Assembly: GCA_937877565.1 (NCBI GenBank) | Contig: CALFJB010000075.1 | Location: 62,001-126,000 of the forward strand | Reading direction: 5' to 3' | Length of the DNA stretch: 64,000 nt | Origin: an uncultured Selenomonadales bacterium | GTDB taxonomy: Bacteria > Bacillota > Negativicutes > Selenomonadales > Selenomonadaceae | The notes under the pieces: generated by a model | What the model was told of the DNA's origin: nothing | Database searches by the model: none | The model's input: the letters and a program-made list of their open reading frames with translations, nothing else | Position numbers and translations under genes: made by a program | In this document: positions 7,522-15,404 of the stretch, in pieces | Numbering within the stretch: the stretch's first letter is position 1 | Layout: each line of letters begins with the position of its first letter

Positions 7522-8544
7522 CTATTTAGCCGCCCAAACATCAACGTTAGTTTTGTCAACAATTTGAGGCGTGCAAAGATACGCGGGAACATTTTTAACA
7601 CCGTTGTTACAATTTGCAACGTCATTAATATCAGGTTGAGTGCCTTCAACAACGGCTTTAATCATACGAACGCATTTTGAAGTTAAAATTACCGAATCTT
7701 TAGCAACGGTAAAAGTTTGGTCGCCTTTTTTAATTCTGTCGAAGGCGGCAGCGTCGCCGTCAAGCCCGGAAATGTAAGGAGAAGGTTTACCGGCGTTGTG
7801 CATTTCTTCAAGCAGTACGCCTGCAATGTCATCATTTGGAGCAAGTACAACCTGCAAAGGCGCGTCGCTGTAATATTTGCTCATAATTTCACGAATACGC
7901 GGGCGGGCGTTTGCAGAATTCCATTCGGCAACTGCAACTTGATCAAAGGTAGTTTGACCTGAACGGCAAACAAGTTGCCCGCTCCTTAAATACGGTTCCA
8001 AAATTTTATAAGCATTGTTGAAATAAACACTTGCGCCGCTGTCAGTGGGACTTCCTGCGAAAAATTCAATGTTGTAAGGGCCGCCGCCGTTTTTCAGATT
8101 TAACGCCGCTTCCAAATATTCGCCCATTCCTTCACCAACTGACGTACCGTCAAAACTTGCGTAGTAGCTTACGGCGTCGGTGTTCATAATCATTCTTTCA
8201 AACGCGATAACGGGGATATGTTTTTTCTTGGCGTCTTCCAAAACGTCAACGAACGCGGCAGAATCTATTGCGGCAATTACGATACAATCAGGATTTTTGG
8301 CGAGAGAGTCTTTAACTTGTTGAAGTTGTTCATCAATCGTGGCTGAAAATTGAATATCAACTTCAAAGCCGGCTTCCAAAAGTAATTCTTGCAAAGAATC
8401 GCCGTTACGTTGCCAACTCGTAGTTGTATTTGGGAAACAAACTGCTATTTTATGTTTTTCGGTTTCCGCACTGGAGCCGCAACCGCTTAAAGCTGCAGCG
8501 AAAACTAAAAGCATTGCCAAGCATAAAAATTTTGCGTACTTCAA
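7522..8544 (-). CDS. Periplasmic sugar-binding lipoprotein (type-1 substrate-binding family)
   Basis: A 340-residue substrate-binding protein with a lipoprotein signal ending LSGCGSS (Cys22 acylated). The mature part is a type-1 periplasmic binding fold of the ChvE/xylose-binding type: KIAVCFPNTTTSWQRNG, DCIVIAAIDSAAFVDVLEDAKKKHIPVIAFERM, APNDDIAGVLLEEM, ISGLDGDAAAFDRIKKGDQTFTVAKD. No ATPase or permease gene accompanies it. It sits just upstream of the sugar-transport-free end of an operon that begins with a chemoreceptor gene 15 bases away, so a role as a ligand-presenting co-receptor is likely (inference). Start is TTG 8544 after AGGTGATTTAA. Confidence 0.88.
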   Translation of the reverse strand: MKYAKFLCLAMLLVFAAALSGCGSSAETEKHKIAVCFPNTTTSWQRNGDSLQELLLEAGFEVDIQFSATIDEQLQQVKDSLAKNPDCIVIAAIDSAAFVDVLEDAKKKHIPVIAFERMIMNTDAVSYYASFDGTSVGEGMGEYLEAALNLKNGGGPYNIEFFAGSPTDSGASVYFNNAYKILEPYLRSGQLVCRSGQTTFDQVAVAEWNSANARPRIREIMSKYYSDAPLQVVLAPNDDIAGVLLEEMHNAGKPSPYISGLDGDAAAFDRIKKGDQTFTVAKDSVILTSKCVRMIKAVVEGTQPDINDVANCNNGVKNVPAYLCTPQIVDKTNVDVWAAK

Positions 8545-8559
8545 TTAAATCACCTGCTT

Positions 8560-10260
8560 TCAGATTTTAAATTTGGCGGCAGATTCAGTCAATTCTTCCG
8601 CAATTTCAGAAAGTTTCTTACTTGCGCTTGCAACTTCTTCGATTGAGGCTGATTGATCTTCGGTTGCCGCTTTAACGGATTCGGTTTCAACGCTGACATC
8701 TTCGCTGGATTTGCTAAGCTCGTCCATTGATTGAACAAGTTTATCTACGCGAACGGCAGCATCTTTGGCGTTGCGCTGAATAACTTCGGCGTCTTGAGTA
8801 AGTTTAACAATGGCGTCTGTAATATTTTTGAAAGAATCGCCCGCCTCTGCAACGACAACGCGCCCGTTTTCGACTTCGATATTTCCTTGTTCCATTTGTT
8901 TTAAAGCTTGTCCGACTTCATTTTGAATGGTGCTGATTAAACTTGCAATTTGAGAGGCGGCTTCACTGGAACTTTCGGCAAGTTTTCTGACTTCGTCTGC
9001 AACAACTGCAAAGCCGCGTCCTGCTTCACCTGCGCGAGCCGCTTCAATAGCCGCGTTAAGTGCAAGCAAGTTTGTTTGTTCGGCAATTCCGGCGATTGTT
9101 GCACTGATATTGCCAATTTGAGTTGAACGTTCGGCAAGTTGTTTGATAACTACTGCAGATTTTTCAACGCTTTGAGCAACTGCGGACATTTGCTTAACCG
9201 CGCCGCCGACTGCCGAGCGTCCATTTTCTGCAATGTTTTCTACGTTTTGCGCAGATTTAACTGATGAATTAGCTTTACTTTCAAAGTCCTGCAACAATTC
9301 GGCGAAAGTTCTAATATCTTCGGTTGCTTGATAAATTGCGTAACCTTGATTCAAAGAATTTTCGGCAACGTTGCTGATTGAGGTTGTAACTTTTTGAGTA
9401 ATTTCAGTACTTTTATCAGCGTTGGAATTAAGACGAACTGCAAAATCAGAGGCGTCTTGAGCATTGCGCTGAATGTTTGCAACCAGTTGACGAAGTTTGG
9501 CGATAGTGTTCGCATAAATGTTTGTAAGTTGTCCAAATTCGTCGTCGTTTTTGGCTTCAGCTTTAACAGTCAAATTACCTGCCGCCATTTCTCTTGAAAC
9601 GTCGGAAAGGTAAGCAATGGAATTGAGGATTGTACGACTAAGAATAATTGCCATGACAACTGAAAATGCTACAACTGCAATAATCGTAACAATTAAGATA
9701 ACGCGCGCCTGATTATAGCTTGATTGAGCGTCTACAACTTCAGCATGAATAAAATCTTTGCGGTTATCAAGAATTTTGTTAAGTTTTGTTTGAATGTAGT
9801 TGTAACTGTCGCTTGAGTTTTCAAGCAAGCGTGCGGCTTCTTGAGTATTGCCCGCCTTCGCCAAATTGATAACGTTGTTAGAATTTGCCTTGTACTTGTC
9901 CCACATTCCGCGCATATCAGAAAAATCTTTGGCAATATCGCCTTCGATATTTCCTTGAATATAATCAAAGGTAATATCAATCTGATCTGCAAGATTTTGG
10001 GTAGATTGAGCGGCGTAAATTCTTGCCGGTAAGGTTGTGGCGTCGATAACTGCATACTCACCTTGTCGGTAGTCACTCATTGAGCGACTGGATTCTGACG
10101 TTGATATAACGCCTTGTAAGTGTTCGGTTGCAATTCTTAATGCACCCTCGTTTATTGATGACAGTGCCATAGTAGAATAAACTCCGTTGGCTATGAAAAC
10201 AACTATCAGCAAGATAAACACGAAAAACATTTTTTCCCGAATGGACATAACGTGTTGCAT
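8560..10260 (-). CDS. Methyl-accepting chemotaxis protein
   Basis: A 566-residue transmembrane chemoreceptor: TM1 at ~12-32, a periplasmic four-helix-bundle-like sensor (~33-185), TM2 at ~188-208, a HAMP linker with AAGNLTVKAEAKNDDEFGQL, and a cytoplasmic signalling bundle. The hairpin tip is near-canonical (IAEQTNLLALNAAIEAARAGE, GRGFAVVADEVRKLAE). ATG 10260 follows AAGGAGG at 7 bases. It is first in a two-gene operon with a sugar-binding lipoprotein, suggesting sensing through that protein. It ends with ESAAKFKI and lacks a CheR/CheB pentapeptide tether. Confidence 0.95.
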   Translation of the reverse strand: MQHVMSIREKMFFVFILLIVVFIANGVYSTMALSSINEGALRIATEHLQGVISTSESSRSMSDYRQGEYAVIDATTLPARIYAAQSTQNLADQIDITFDYIQGNIEGDIAKDFSDMRGMWDKYKANSNNVINLAKAGNTQEAARLLENSSDSYNYIQTKLNKILDNRKDFIHAEVVDAQSSYNQARVILIVTIIAVVAFSVVMAIILSRTILNSIAYLSDVSREMAAGNLTVKAEAKNDDEFGQLTNIYANTIAKLRQLVANIQRNAQDASDFAVRLNSNADKSTEITQKVTTSISNVAENSLNQGYAIYQATEDIRTFAELLQDFESKANSSVKSAQNVENIAENGRSAVGGAVKQMSAVAQSVEKSAVVIKQLAERSTQIGNISATIAGIAEQTNLLALNAAIEAARAGEAGRGFAVVADEVRKLAESSSEAASQIASLISTIQNEVGQALKQMEQGNIEVENGRVVVAEAGDSFKNITDAIVKLTQDAEVIQRNAKDAAVRVDKLVQSMDELSKSSEDVSVETESVKAATEDQSASIEEVASASKKLSEIAEELTESAAKFKI

Positions 10261-10388
10261 AAAAAAACCTCCTTGCGCCTTTTTTTATAGTTTTTCCCCG
10301 TTTTAAAAAAATATCCTGCTTAATTTTTGAAAATTTATTTCACTAAAAATTTTATTGTTCATTGAAAGTTTTATTTTTTAAATTTATA

Positions 10389-10541
10389 TGTACTTTCTTT
10401 CCATTCGATGAAAGAAAGTACCAAAGAAAATCTCTAATGGCGCGTCAGGGTTTCTAGGGTAAACGTAAATTCAGCGTCGTTTATCTATCCTGGTACTTCG
10501 TATTTTTACTCTTCCCATCTAGCTGAAACCTATGACGCGCC
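10389..10541. repeat. Structured intergenic element, class B copy 1
   Basis: This 368-base gap between the chemoreceptor and the DUF4405 gene holds an A/T-rich hairpin (GTACTTTCTTT...AAAGAAAGTAC, 10389-10422) and a 103-base body (10439-10541) closed by GGCGCGTCA and TGACGCGCC. The body aligns over its length with the reverse complement of 18269-18372. A further partial TGACGCGC end lies at 10596-10603, after a CTATCCCTCTTCCCC stretch resembling the body. No open frame of note is present. Confidence 0.75.
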
Positions 10542-10628
10542 AAAAGTTCCATTAAAAATTTATCCCTAGCCCATCTATCCCTCTTCCCCTAAAAATGACG
10601 CGCAAACAAATGTTATCCATATTTATTG

Positions 10629-10859
10629 CTACTTTTTTAAAAGTTGTTTAGCTACTGATTTTATCCAGCCGCCATGCCATGCAATATGAAAAATTATTCC
10701 AACTGTCATAACGTATCCGCTGTAAATGTGAATGTCACGAACAAGCCGCCGCGTTTCCATTTCTCTGCCGATCAAATGAAAATCTAAACAAATTCCCGTT
10801 GCAATACAAATCAAACCGCTAACAAAAAGTATAACGTCCAGCCAAAAATTTTTCCTCAT
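10629..10859 (-). CDS. Small DUF4405-type membrane protein
   Basis: A 76-residue protein with two hydrophobic helices (WLDVILFVSGLICIATGICLDF and YSGYVMTVGIIFHIAWHGGW) and conserved His residues (RDIHIYSGY, FHIAWHGGW), the pattern of the DUF4405 family. Those histidines resemble haem ligands of small cytochrome b-like proteins, but function is unproven. GGAGG lies 7 bases before ATG 10859, which is preferred over the TTG at 10862. It follows the NlpC/P60 gene in the same direction at ~50 bases and may be co-transcribed. Confidence 0.7.
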   Translation of the reverse strand: MRKNFWLDVILFVSGLICIATGICLDFHLIGREMETRRLVRDIHIYSGYVMTVGIIFHIAWHGGWIKSVAKQLLKK

Positions 10860-10913
10860 CAAAATTCCTCCAATAAAAAAGGAGCGGCTTTAACCAACTC
10901 CAAAATTTCAAAT

Positions 10914-12134
10914 TTATCTCGGATATGTAATATCTGTTAATCTGTCAATCATCGCAAGCCCTGAAGCACTGCTGAAATTTAAATTTGAAACGATAACTTT
11001 TCTGGTTGAGCCGCCAATAGCATGAATAATAATCGGCGTGCCGTTGTCATCATTTCCCAGTTTCATCATTACATGAGTTGGAATTAAAAGCAGTGAACCA
11101 CCGGGAGCGCGGCGGACAATATCAACTCTTTCAGCATGAGTTACACTGTTGAACACGGCGAAAATTGGCATACAACCGGCTTGCCTGTCAGCATCGCGCG
11201 GAATATTTATCCCCAACGTGCGGTAGACATTTTGAGTCAAAGCTGAACAATCCACGCTGTTTTCAAGTCCGCCCCAACCGTAAACATCTCCCAAAAATTT
11301 AAAACTTTGACGAATAAAATTATTTGTCGTGCAAGGTAAATAATCTGCGCTAACGTTGCCGTCATTCAAAACTTTTACAGAAAATTCTTTGAGCTGATTA
11401 TTTTCAGCCAGTGGAATTCGCGCAGTCCATGAATTATTTTGCATTGCGGAACTTTGGAGCGGAATTTTCGCCCCCATTTGAAACAGAATTATTTTGCCGT
11501 TTACGTTGACGAATTTTTTATTTGTCGTAACTACAAGAAAATTTTCCGGCTCAACGTAAGTAAGCCACGTCGCGTAATCAGTGAACGCCAAAGTATTTTT
11601 ATTTACCCAACCAAAATAAAATCTTGATTGAATGAAAGAAAATTTGCCGTCTTTACTTTCCCATAAAACCGCCACAGGTTCAGCTGGATCTAATGCCGTA
11701 CCTTGAATTGAATCTGATCTTTCACCGGTCGGAGGTTGCGGCAAAAGTCTAATGTTGACTCTTTCAGTTGTCACAGCGTAGCGAACAGTAACATTATAAT
11801 TTAGCGTGTCTAAATTTCTGTTCGCCATAACTGATTGACTGCCAACAATTCTAACATCTTCAGTTGATTTTTGAATTCTTGCTTTTAAATCGGCAACGCT
11901 GATTGTTTCAGGGTAATTTTTTAAATCTGCCGCGTAGTCATCTTTTGCCAAAATTTCCGCGTTCAATCTGTCAATTTGTTTGTACGTCAATAATAATTTG
12001 TCGCCGTCAGAATTTTTATTTATCCAATATTCAGGCGTGGCGCGTTCGTCGTCAATTTCAATACCTGCCGCAAATGTTTTCGTGTTCACTAAAAGTAGCA
12101 ACAAAAAAACTGCAAGAAAAATTTGTATCTTCAT
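10914..12134 (-). CDS. Secreted SH3-domain NlpC/P60 peptidase
   Basis: A 406-residue exported cell-wall hydrolase candidate. A signal peptide (~1-22, ending KTFAA) is followed by SH3b-like segments (VNIRLLPQPPTGERSDSIQGTAL; EPVAVLWESKDGKFSFIQS; FYFGWVNKNTLAFTD) and a C-terminal NlpC/P60 domain. The catalytic Cys lies in GGLENSVDCSALTQNVYRTLGI, with PRDADRQA after it, and the His is in LLIPTHVMMKLG. A second His (IIIHAIGG) supplies the usual context. The family cleaves D-Glu-DAP bonds in peptidoglycan stem peptides. ATG 12134 follows AAGGAG at 6 bases. Confidence 0.9.
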   Translation of the reverse strand: MKIQIFLAVFLLLLLVNTKTFAAGIEIDDERATPEYWINKNSDGDKLLLTYKQIDRLNAEILAKDDYAADLKNYPETISVADLKARIQKSTEDVRIVGSQSVMANRNLDTLNYNVTVRYAVTTERVNIRLLPQPPTGERSDSIQGTALDPAEPVAVLWESKDGKFSFIQSRFYFGWVNKNTLAFTDYATWLTYVEPENFLVVTTNKKFVNVNGKIILFQMGAKIPLQSSAMQNNSWTARIPLAENNQLKEFSVKVLNDGNVSADYLPCTTNNFIRQSFKFLGDVYGWGGLENSVDCSALTQNVYRTLGINIPRDADRQAGCMPIFAVFNSVTHAERVDIVRRAPGGSLLLIPTHVMMKLGNDDNGTPIIIHAIGGSTRKVIVSNLNFSSASGLAMIDRLTDITYPR

Positions 12135-12168
12135 TTTCTACTCCTTAGTTTATTTTTTTATCTATAAA

Positions 12169-12336
12169 TGTACTTTCTTTTTCCAAAGCAAAAAAGAAAG
12201 TACCAAAGAAAAGTGCTTTTTATCGCCCGTCCGCCGCTAAGGTTCCTGCACGCTCCTAGTAGGTGTGCCGCCAGAGGCGGCGCGTAGTTTACCGCACGCG
12301 CTAACTTTAATTTTTAACGGCGGCACAGGACGGGCG
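12169..12336. repeat. Structured intergenic element, class C
   Basis: The gap between the NlpC/P60 and phosphoesterase genes holds the shared A/T-rich hairpin (GTACTTTCTTTTTCC...AAAGAAAGTACCAAAG, 12169-12210) joined to a GC-rich 113-base body. The body is closed by CGCCCGTCC (12224-12232) and GGACGGGCG (12328-12336), with inner stems GCCGC...GCGGC and GCCGCC-AGA-GGCGGC. The body differs from classes A and B, but the flank is the same. Confidence 0.7.
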
Positions 12337-12359
12337 GTTTTCTACATTGTTAATTATCA

Positions 12360-13523
12360 TTAACTTTTCAATGTAAAATAGGCAACCTCCGGCGGCGTAA
12401 ACAATCTGAAACAAAACCAACTGCCGCAACCGGCATGAACGTAGCAATAGCAGTTGTCTTTTTGATACATTCCCCGCGTATATTTAAAAACTTCCAGCAA
12501 GTGCAAGCCCCAAACTTGTGCGCCGTGCGTATGTCCCGTCAAAGTCAGCGGTATATTTTTCGGTATGGCGTAGTCAAAAAATTCAGGATGATGCGCCAAC
12601 AAAATTACATTGGCGTTGTAGGGAATATCTTTTAAAGATTTTTCAATATAGTTTTGCATTTGACTATAAAAAACTTCGTCAGCCTTACCGCGTCCGCCGC
12701 TTTTCATAACCGGCGCGGCAGGCGGATAATCCACGCCAATTACATACAAATTTCCTTTGACGTGCGCAGATTCATTTACCAGCCAATGAATTTTAGTTTT
12801 TGAAAGTTGCTCCTCAATGTGCGGAATACCTCTGAAATGTTCGTGGTTGCCGTGACAATAATAAATCCCGTACTTGAATTTGTCGCAGTAACTGTCAACC
12901 AATTTTATCGCCGCGTCATTAATCGACACGTCGTCGAAAATATCGCCGGTTATCGCCAAAATATCCGGCTTTGCTACTGAAATTCTATCTAAAAGTTTTT
13001 CCAATCTTTCAAGTGAAAAATACGCGCCCAAATGTACGTCTGAAATTTGCGCAATGGTAAAGCCGTTCAATTCCTCCGGCAAATTTTTTATTGGTATGTC
13101 AAAAAAGTTGTCAACTATTTCCATTCGTTCAATTCGGTTGCCGTAAAGTGAAACTGCCAAGCCCATCAGCGGATATATTAAGCCGTACTTTAAAGCTTTT
13201 CGGCGATTTTCATTGTAAGGCGTCGGCTTGTGAAATTTTTTGTAAATCGCTCTAACTATCAGCGCAATTATTACTAAAACGCCGCAAATTAATTGCGTCA
13301 ACAAAAAAACAGTCGAGAAACTTCCCAAAAATTCAATCGCCGAATCTGAAAGGTAATTGCGAACTATAAAACCGCCGAATATTATTAAAATTATCAACAA
13401 ATTTGTATTTAGTAAAATTCTGGAAAGGCGATCTTTATTTTCGCCCGTCCACAGAAATTTAACGCTGATTATTCCTGAAAATAGAATCAGCCCCAAAACT
13501 CCTGCCGTAAATAATGCGAACAT
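12360..13523 (-). CDS. Membrane-anchored metallophosphoesterase
   Basis: A 387-residue protein with about four N-terminal transmembrane helices (~1-110) and a C-terminal calcineurin-like metallophosphoesterase domain. The metal ligands stand in order: AQISDVHLGAYF, ITGDIFDD, YCHGNHEHF, LLAHHPEFF, LTGHTHGAQVWG. This is the YkuE-like class of membrane-linked phosphoesterases, some of which act on lipid or nucleotide diphosphates. The substrate here is unknown. ATG 13523 follows GGAG at 8 bases. It begins 3 bases past the folD stop, so it is last in the operon proC-folD-phosphoesterase. Confidence 0.88.
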   Translation of the reverse strand: MFALFTAGVLGLILFSGIISVKFLWTGENKDRLSRILLNTNLLIILIIFGGFIVRNYLSDSAIEFLGSFSTVFLLTQLICGVLVIIALIVRAIYKKFHKPTPYNENRRKALKYGLIYPLMGLAVSLYGNRIERMEIVDNFFDIPIKNLPEELNGFTIAQISDVHLGAYFSLERLEKLLDRISVAKPDILAITGDIFDDVSINDAAIKLVDSYCDKFKYGIYYCHGNHEHFRGIPHIEEQLSKTKIHWLVNESAHVKGNLYVIGVDYPPAAPVMKSGGRGKADEVFYSQMQNYIEKSLKDIPYNANVILLAHHPEFFDYAIPKNIPLTLTGHTHGAQVWGLHLLEVFKYTRGMYQKDNCYCYVHAGCGSWFCFRLFTPPEVAYFTLKS

Positions 13524-13526
13524 TTT

Positions 13527-14390
13527 TTAAACTCCAATTTGCAATTTTACAGCGGTTACAACGTTTTTCATCAACATTGCAACGGTTAAAAGTCCGACGC
13601 CGCCGGGTACGGGCGTTATCGCGCTTGCAACTTCTGCCGCCGCGTCAAAATCTACGTCGCCAACTAATTTTTTCGGCGCAATTCGATTTATTCCAACGTC
13701 AATTACAACCGCGCCGGGTTTAATCATATCTGCTTTTACAAATTGCGGCTTGCCCATTGCCGCAACCAAAATATCTGCTTCGCGTGTCACTTCGGCAAGT
13801 TTTTTTGTATGTGAATGGCAAACTGTCACGGTTGCATTTTTCGCCATTAACAAATGTAACATAGGCTTGCCAACAATGTTACTCCGTCCGATAATAACTG
13901 CGCGTTTGCCGTCAATTTCAATTCCTGCAAGGTTAAGCATTTCGACACAACCGGCGGGCGTACAAGGTACAAGCGCAGGACTTCCTGTAACCAATTTTCC
14001 AACGTTCATTGGATGGAAGCCGTCAACGTCTTTGAGCGGGTCGATTCTGTTTAAAATTTCGTCTGAATGATTTTTAATGGCGTCCGGCAGTGGCAACTGT
14101 ACCAAAATTCCGTGAATATTTTTATCTGCGTTCAATTCGTCGATTTTCGCCAAAAGTTCTTCTTTGGTTGAAGTTTCCGCCATTTCGACGACTACAGAAT
14201 TTATACCCAATTCTTCGCAAGATTTATGTTTGTTGCGAACGTAAACTTGAGACGCGGGATTTTCGCCGACGATTATAACGGCAAGTCCCGGCGTTACGTG
14301 AAATTTATTTTTAAGTTTTTCAATTTCGATTCGCGCAGATTCTTTTATTTGCGCGGCAAATTCTTTTCCATATAAAATTCTAGCAGACAT
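13527..14390 (-). CDS. folD: Bifunctional methylenetetrahydrofolate dehydrogenase/cyclohydrolase FolD
   Basis: A 287-residue enzyme that interconverts 5,10-methylene-, 5,10-methenyl- and 10-formyl-tetrahydrofolate. Signatures: YVRNKHKSCEELGI with the catalytic Lys, HGILVQLPLP, PLKDVDGFHPMNVGKL, TPAGCVEML, VIIGRSNIVGKPM and PGGVGLLTVAMLM. It has the normal length. The start ATG 14390 lies 5 bases after AGGTG; a GTG two codons earlier overlaps that site. The start region overlaps the end of proC within ~10 bases, indicating translational coupling. Confidence 0.97.
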   Translation of the reverse strand: MSARILYGKEFAAQIKESARIEIEKLKNKFHVTPGLAVIIVGENPASQVYVRNKHKSCEELGINSVVVEMAETSTKEELLAKIDELNADKNIHGILVQLPLPDAIKNHSDEILNRIDPLKDVDGFHPMNVGKLVTGSPALVPCTPAGCVEMLNLAGIEIDGKRAVIIGRSNIVGKPMLHLLMAKNATVTVCHSHTKKLAEVTREADILVAAMGKPQFVKADMIKPGAVVIDVGINRIAPKKLVGDVDFDAAAEVASAITPVPGGVGLLTVAMLMKNVVTAVKLQIGV

Positions 14391-14399
14391 TTTCACACC

Positions 14400-15200
14400 T
14401 CAACCAAGATTTTTAGATTTTTCGGAACCGGCAACAACTGCCTCAATCAACGCACTTCTAAAATTATTTTTCTCCAAAACGCGGACGCCTTCAATCGTCG
14501 TACCAGCAGGGCTTGTAACTCTATCGCGTAAAACGTCTGGATGTTCGCCCGTTTCTAAAACCATTTTAGCCGCGCCAAGTAAAGTTTGTGCGGCAAGTTC
14601 AATAGCGTAATTTCTGGGAAGTCCCGCCGCAACGCCGCCATCTGCAAGCGCGTCAATCATTAAAAAAGCGTACGCAGGACCTGAACCGCTTAAACCTGTT
14701 ACCGCGTCCATTAATTTTTCTTCAACTTCGACAGTGCGCCCAATCGCCGCCCAAAACTTTTTGGCAATTTTCATATCTTCAGCCGTTGCATTTTTGCCCG
14801 CCGCGTAAGCCATCATTCCTTCTTCAACCAAAACTGCAACATTCGGCATTACACGAATAATTTTTTGATTAGGCAAAGCGTTTTCAAGTGTTGAAAGTTT
14901 GCAACCGGCAACCACCGACATTACCAAAGTTGCAGGCGTAATATTTTTTTGGACTTCAGAAAGTGCCGTGTTTAAATCTTTCGGCTTGACTGCGATAATC
15001 AACAAATTAATTTTTTCTGCGAAATTTGAAAAATTTTCAGCAACGTTGATTGAATATTTTTGAGTTAAATAATCACGACGCGCAGGAATTTTTTCAGCCA
15101 CGAAAATTTTTTCAGCCGCAAAAAGTTTTTTTGAAATTCCCTTGACAACGGATTCAGCCAACGCGCCGCCGCCAATAAATCCAACATTAAAATTTTCCAT
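14400..15200 (-). CDS. proC: Pyrroline-5-carboxylate reductase
   Basis: A 266-residue enzyme catalysing the last step of proline synthesis with NAD(P)H. It shows the Rossmann start VGFIGGGALAESVVKGI, VKPKDL, VMPNVAVLVEEGMMAY, the C-terminal signature LSGSGPAYAFLMIDALADGGVAAGLPR, and TSPAGTTIEGVRVLE. The length is normal. ATG 15200 follows AAAGAG. It starts 20 bases after the DUF896 gene and runs into folD. Confidence 0.97.
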   Translation of the reverse strand: MENFNVGFIGGGALAESVVKGISKKLFAAEKIFVAEKIPARRDYLTQKYSINVAENFSNFAEKINLLIIAVKPKDLNTALSEVQKNITPATLVMSVVAGCKLSTLENALPNQKIIRVMPNVAVLVEEGMMAYAAGKNATAEDMKIAKKFWAAIGRTVEVEEKLMDAVTGLSGSGPAYAFLMIDALADGGVAAGLPRNYAIELAAQTLLGAAKMVLETGEHPDVLRDRVTSPAGTTIEGVRVLEKNNFRSALIEAVVAGSEKSKNLG

Positions 15201-15220
15201 CTGTAAATCACTCTTTCAAA

Positions 15221-15403
15221 TTATTTTTTAGGTTCGTCCACAAATTCTATACTTTCAAGCAAGCCTTCGACTTGCCCGCGTATCGCCGCCAAATAAATAC
15301 CGTAAAGTTTTTTCTGCTCAACCGTTTCTTCTTCAGAAAGTCCAATCGTTCGCTTTTTCCGCGCCAATTCGTTTATCCTCGCCAAAAGTTCCGGCGTTAT
15401 CAA
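15221..15403 (-). CDS. DUF896 family small protein
   Basis: A 60-residue protein of the DUF896 (YnzC/YneK-like) family, recognisable from ITPELLARINELARKKRTIGLSEEE followed by EQKKLYGIYLAAIRGQVEGLL. Two helices are expected, and the cellular role is not well defined. The TTG at 15403 was chosen because AGGAG lies 8 bases upstream. The ribosome binding site overlaps the stop region of the upstream PLD-ATPase gene, so the two are probably co-transcribed. Confidence 0.85.
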   Translation of the reverse strand: MITPELLARINELARKKRTIGLSEEETVEQKKLYGIYLAAIRGQVEGLLESIEFVDEPKK

Positions 15404-15404
15404 A

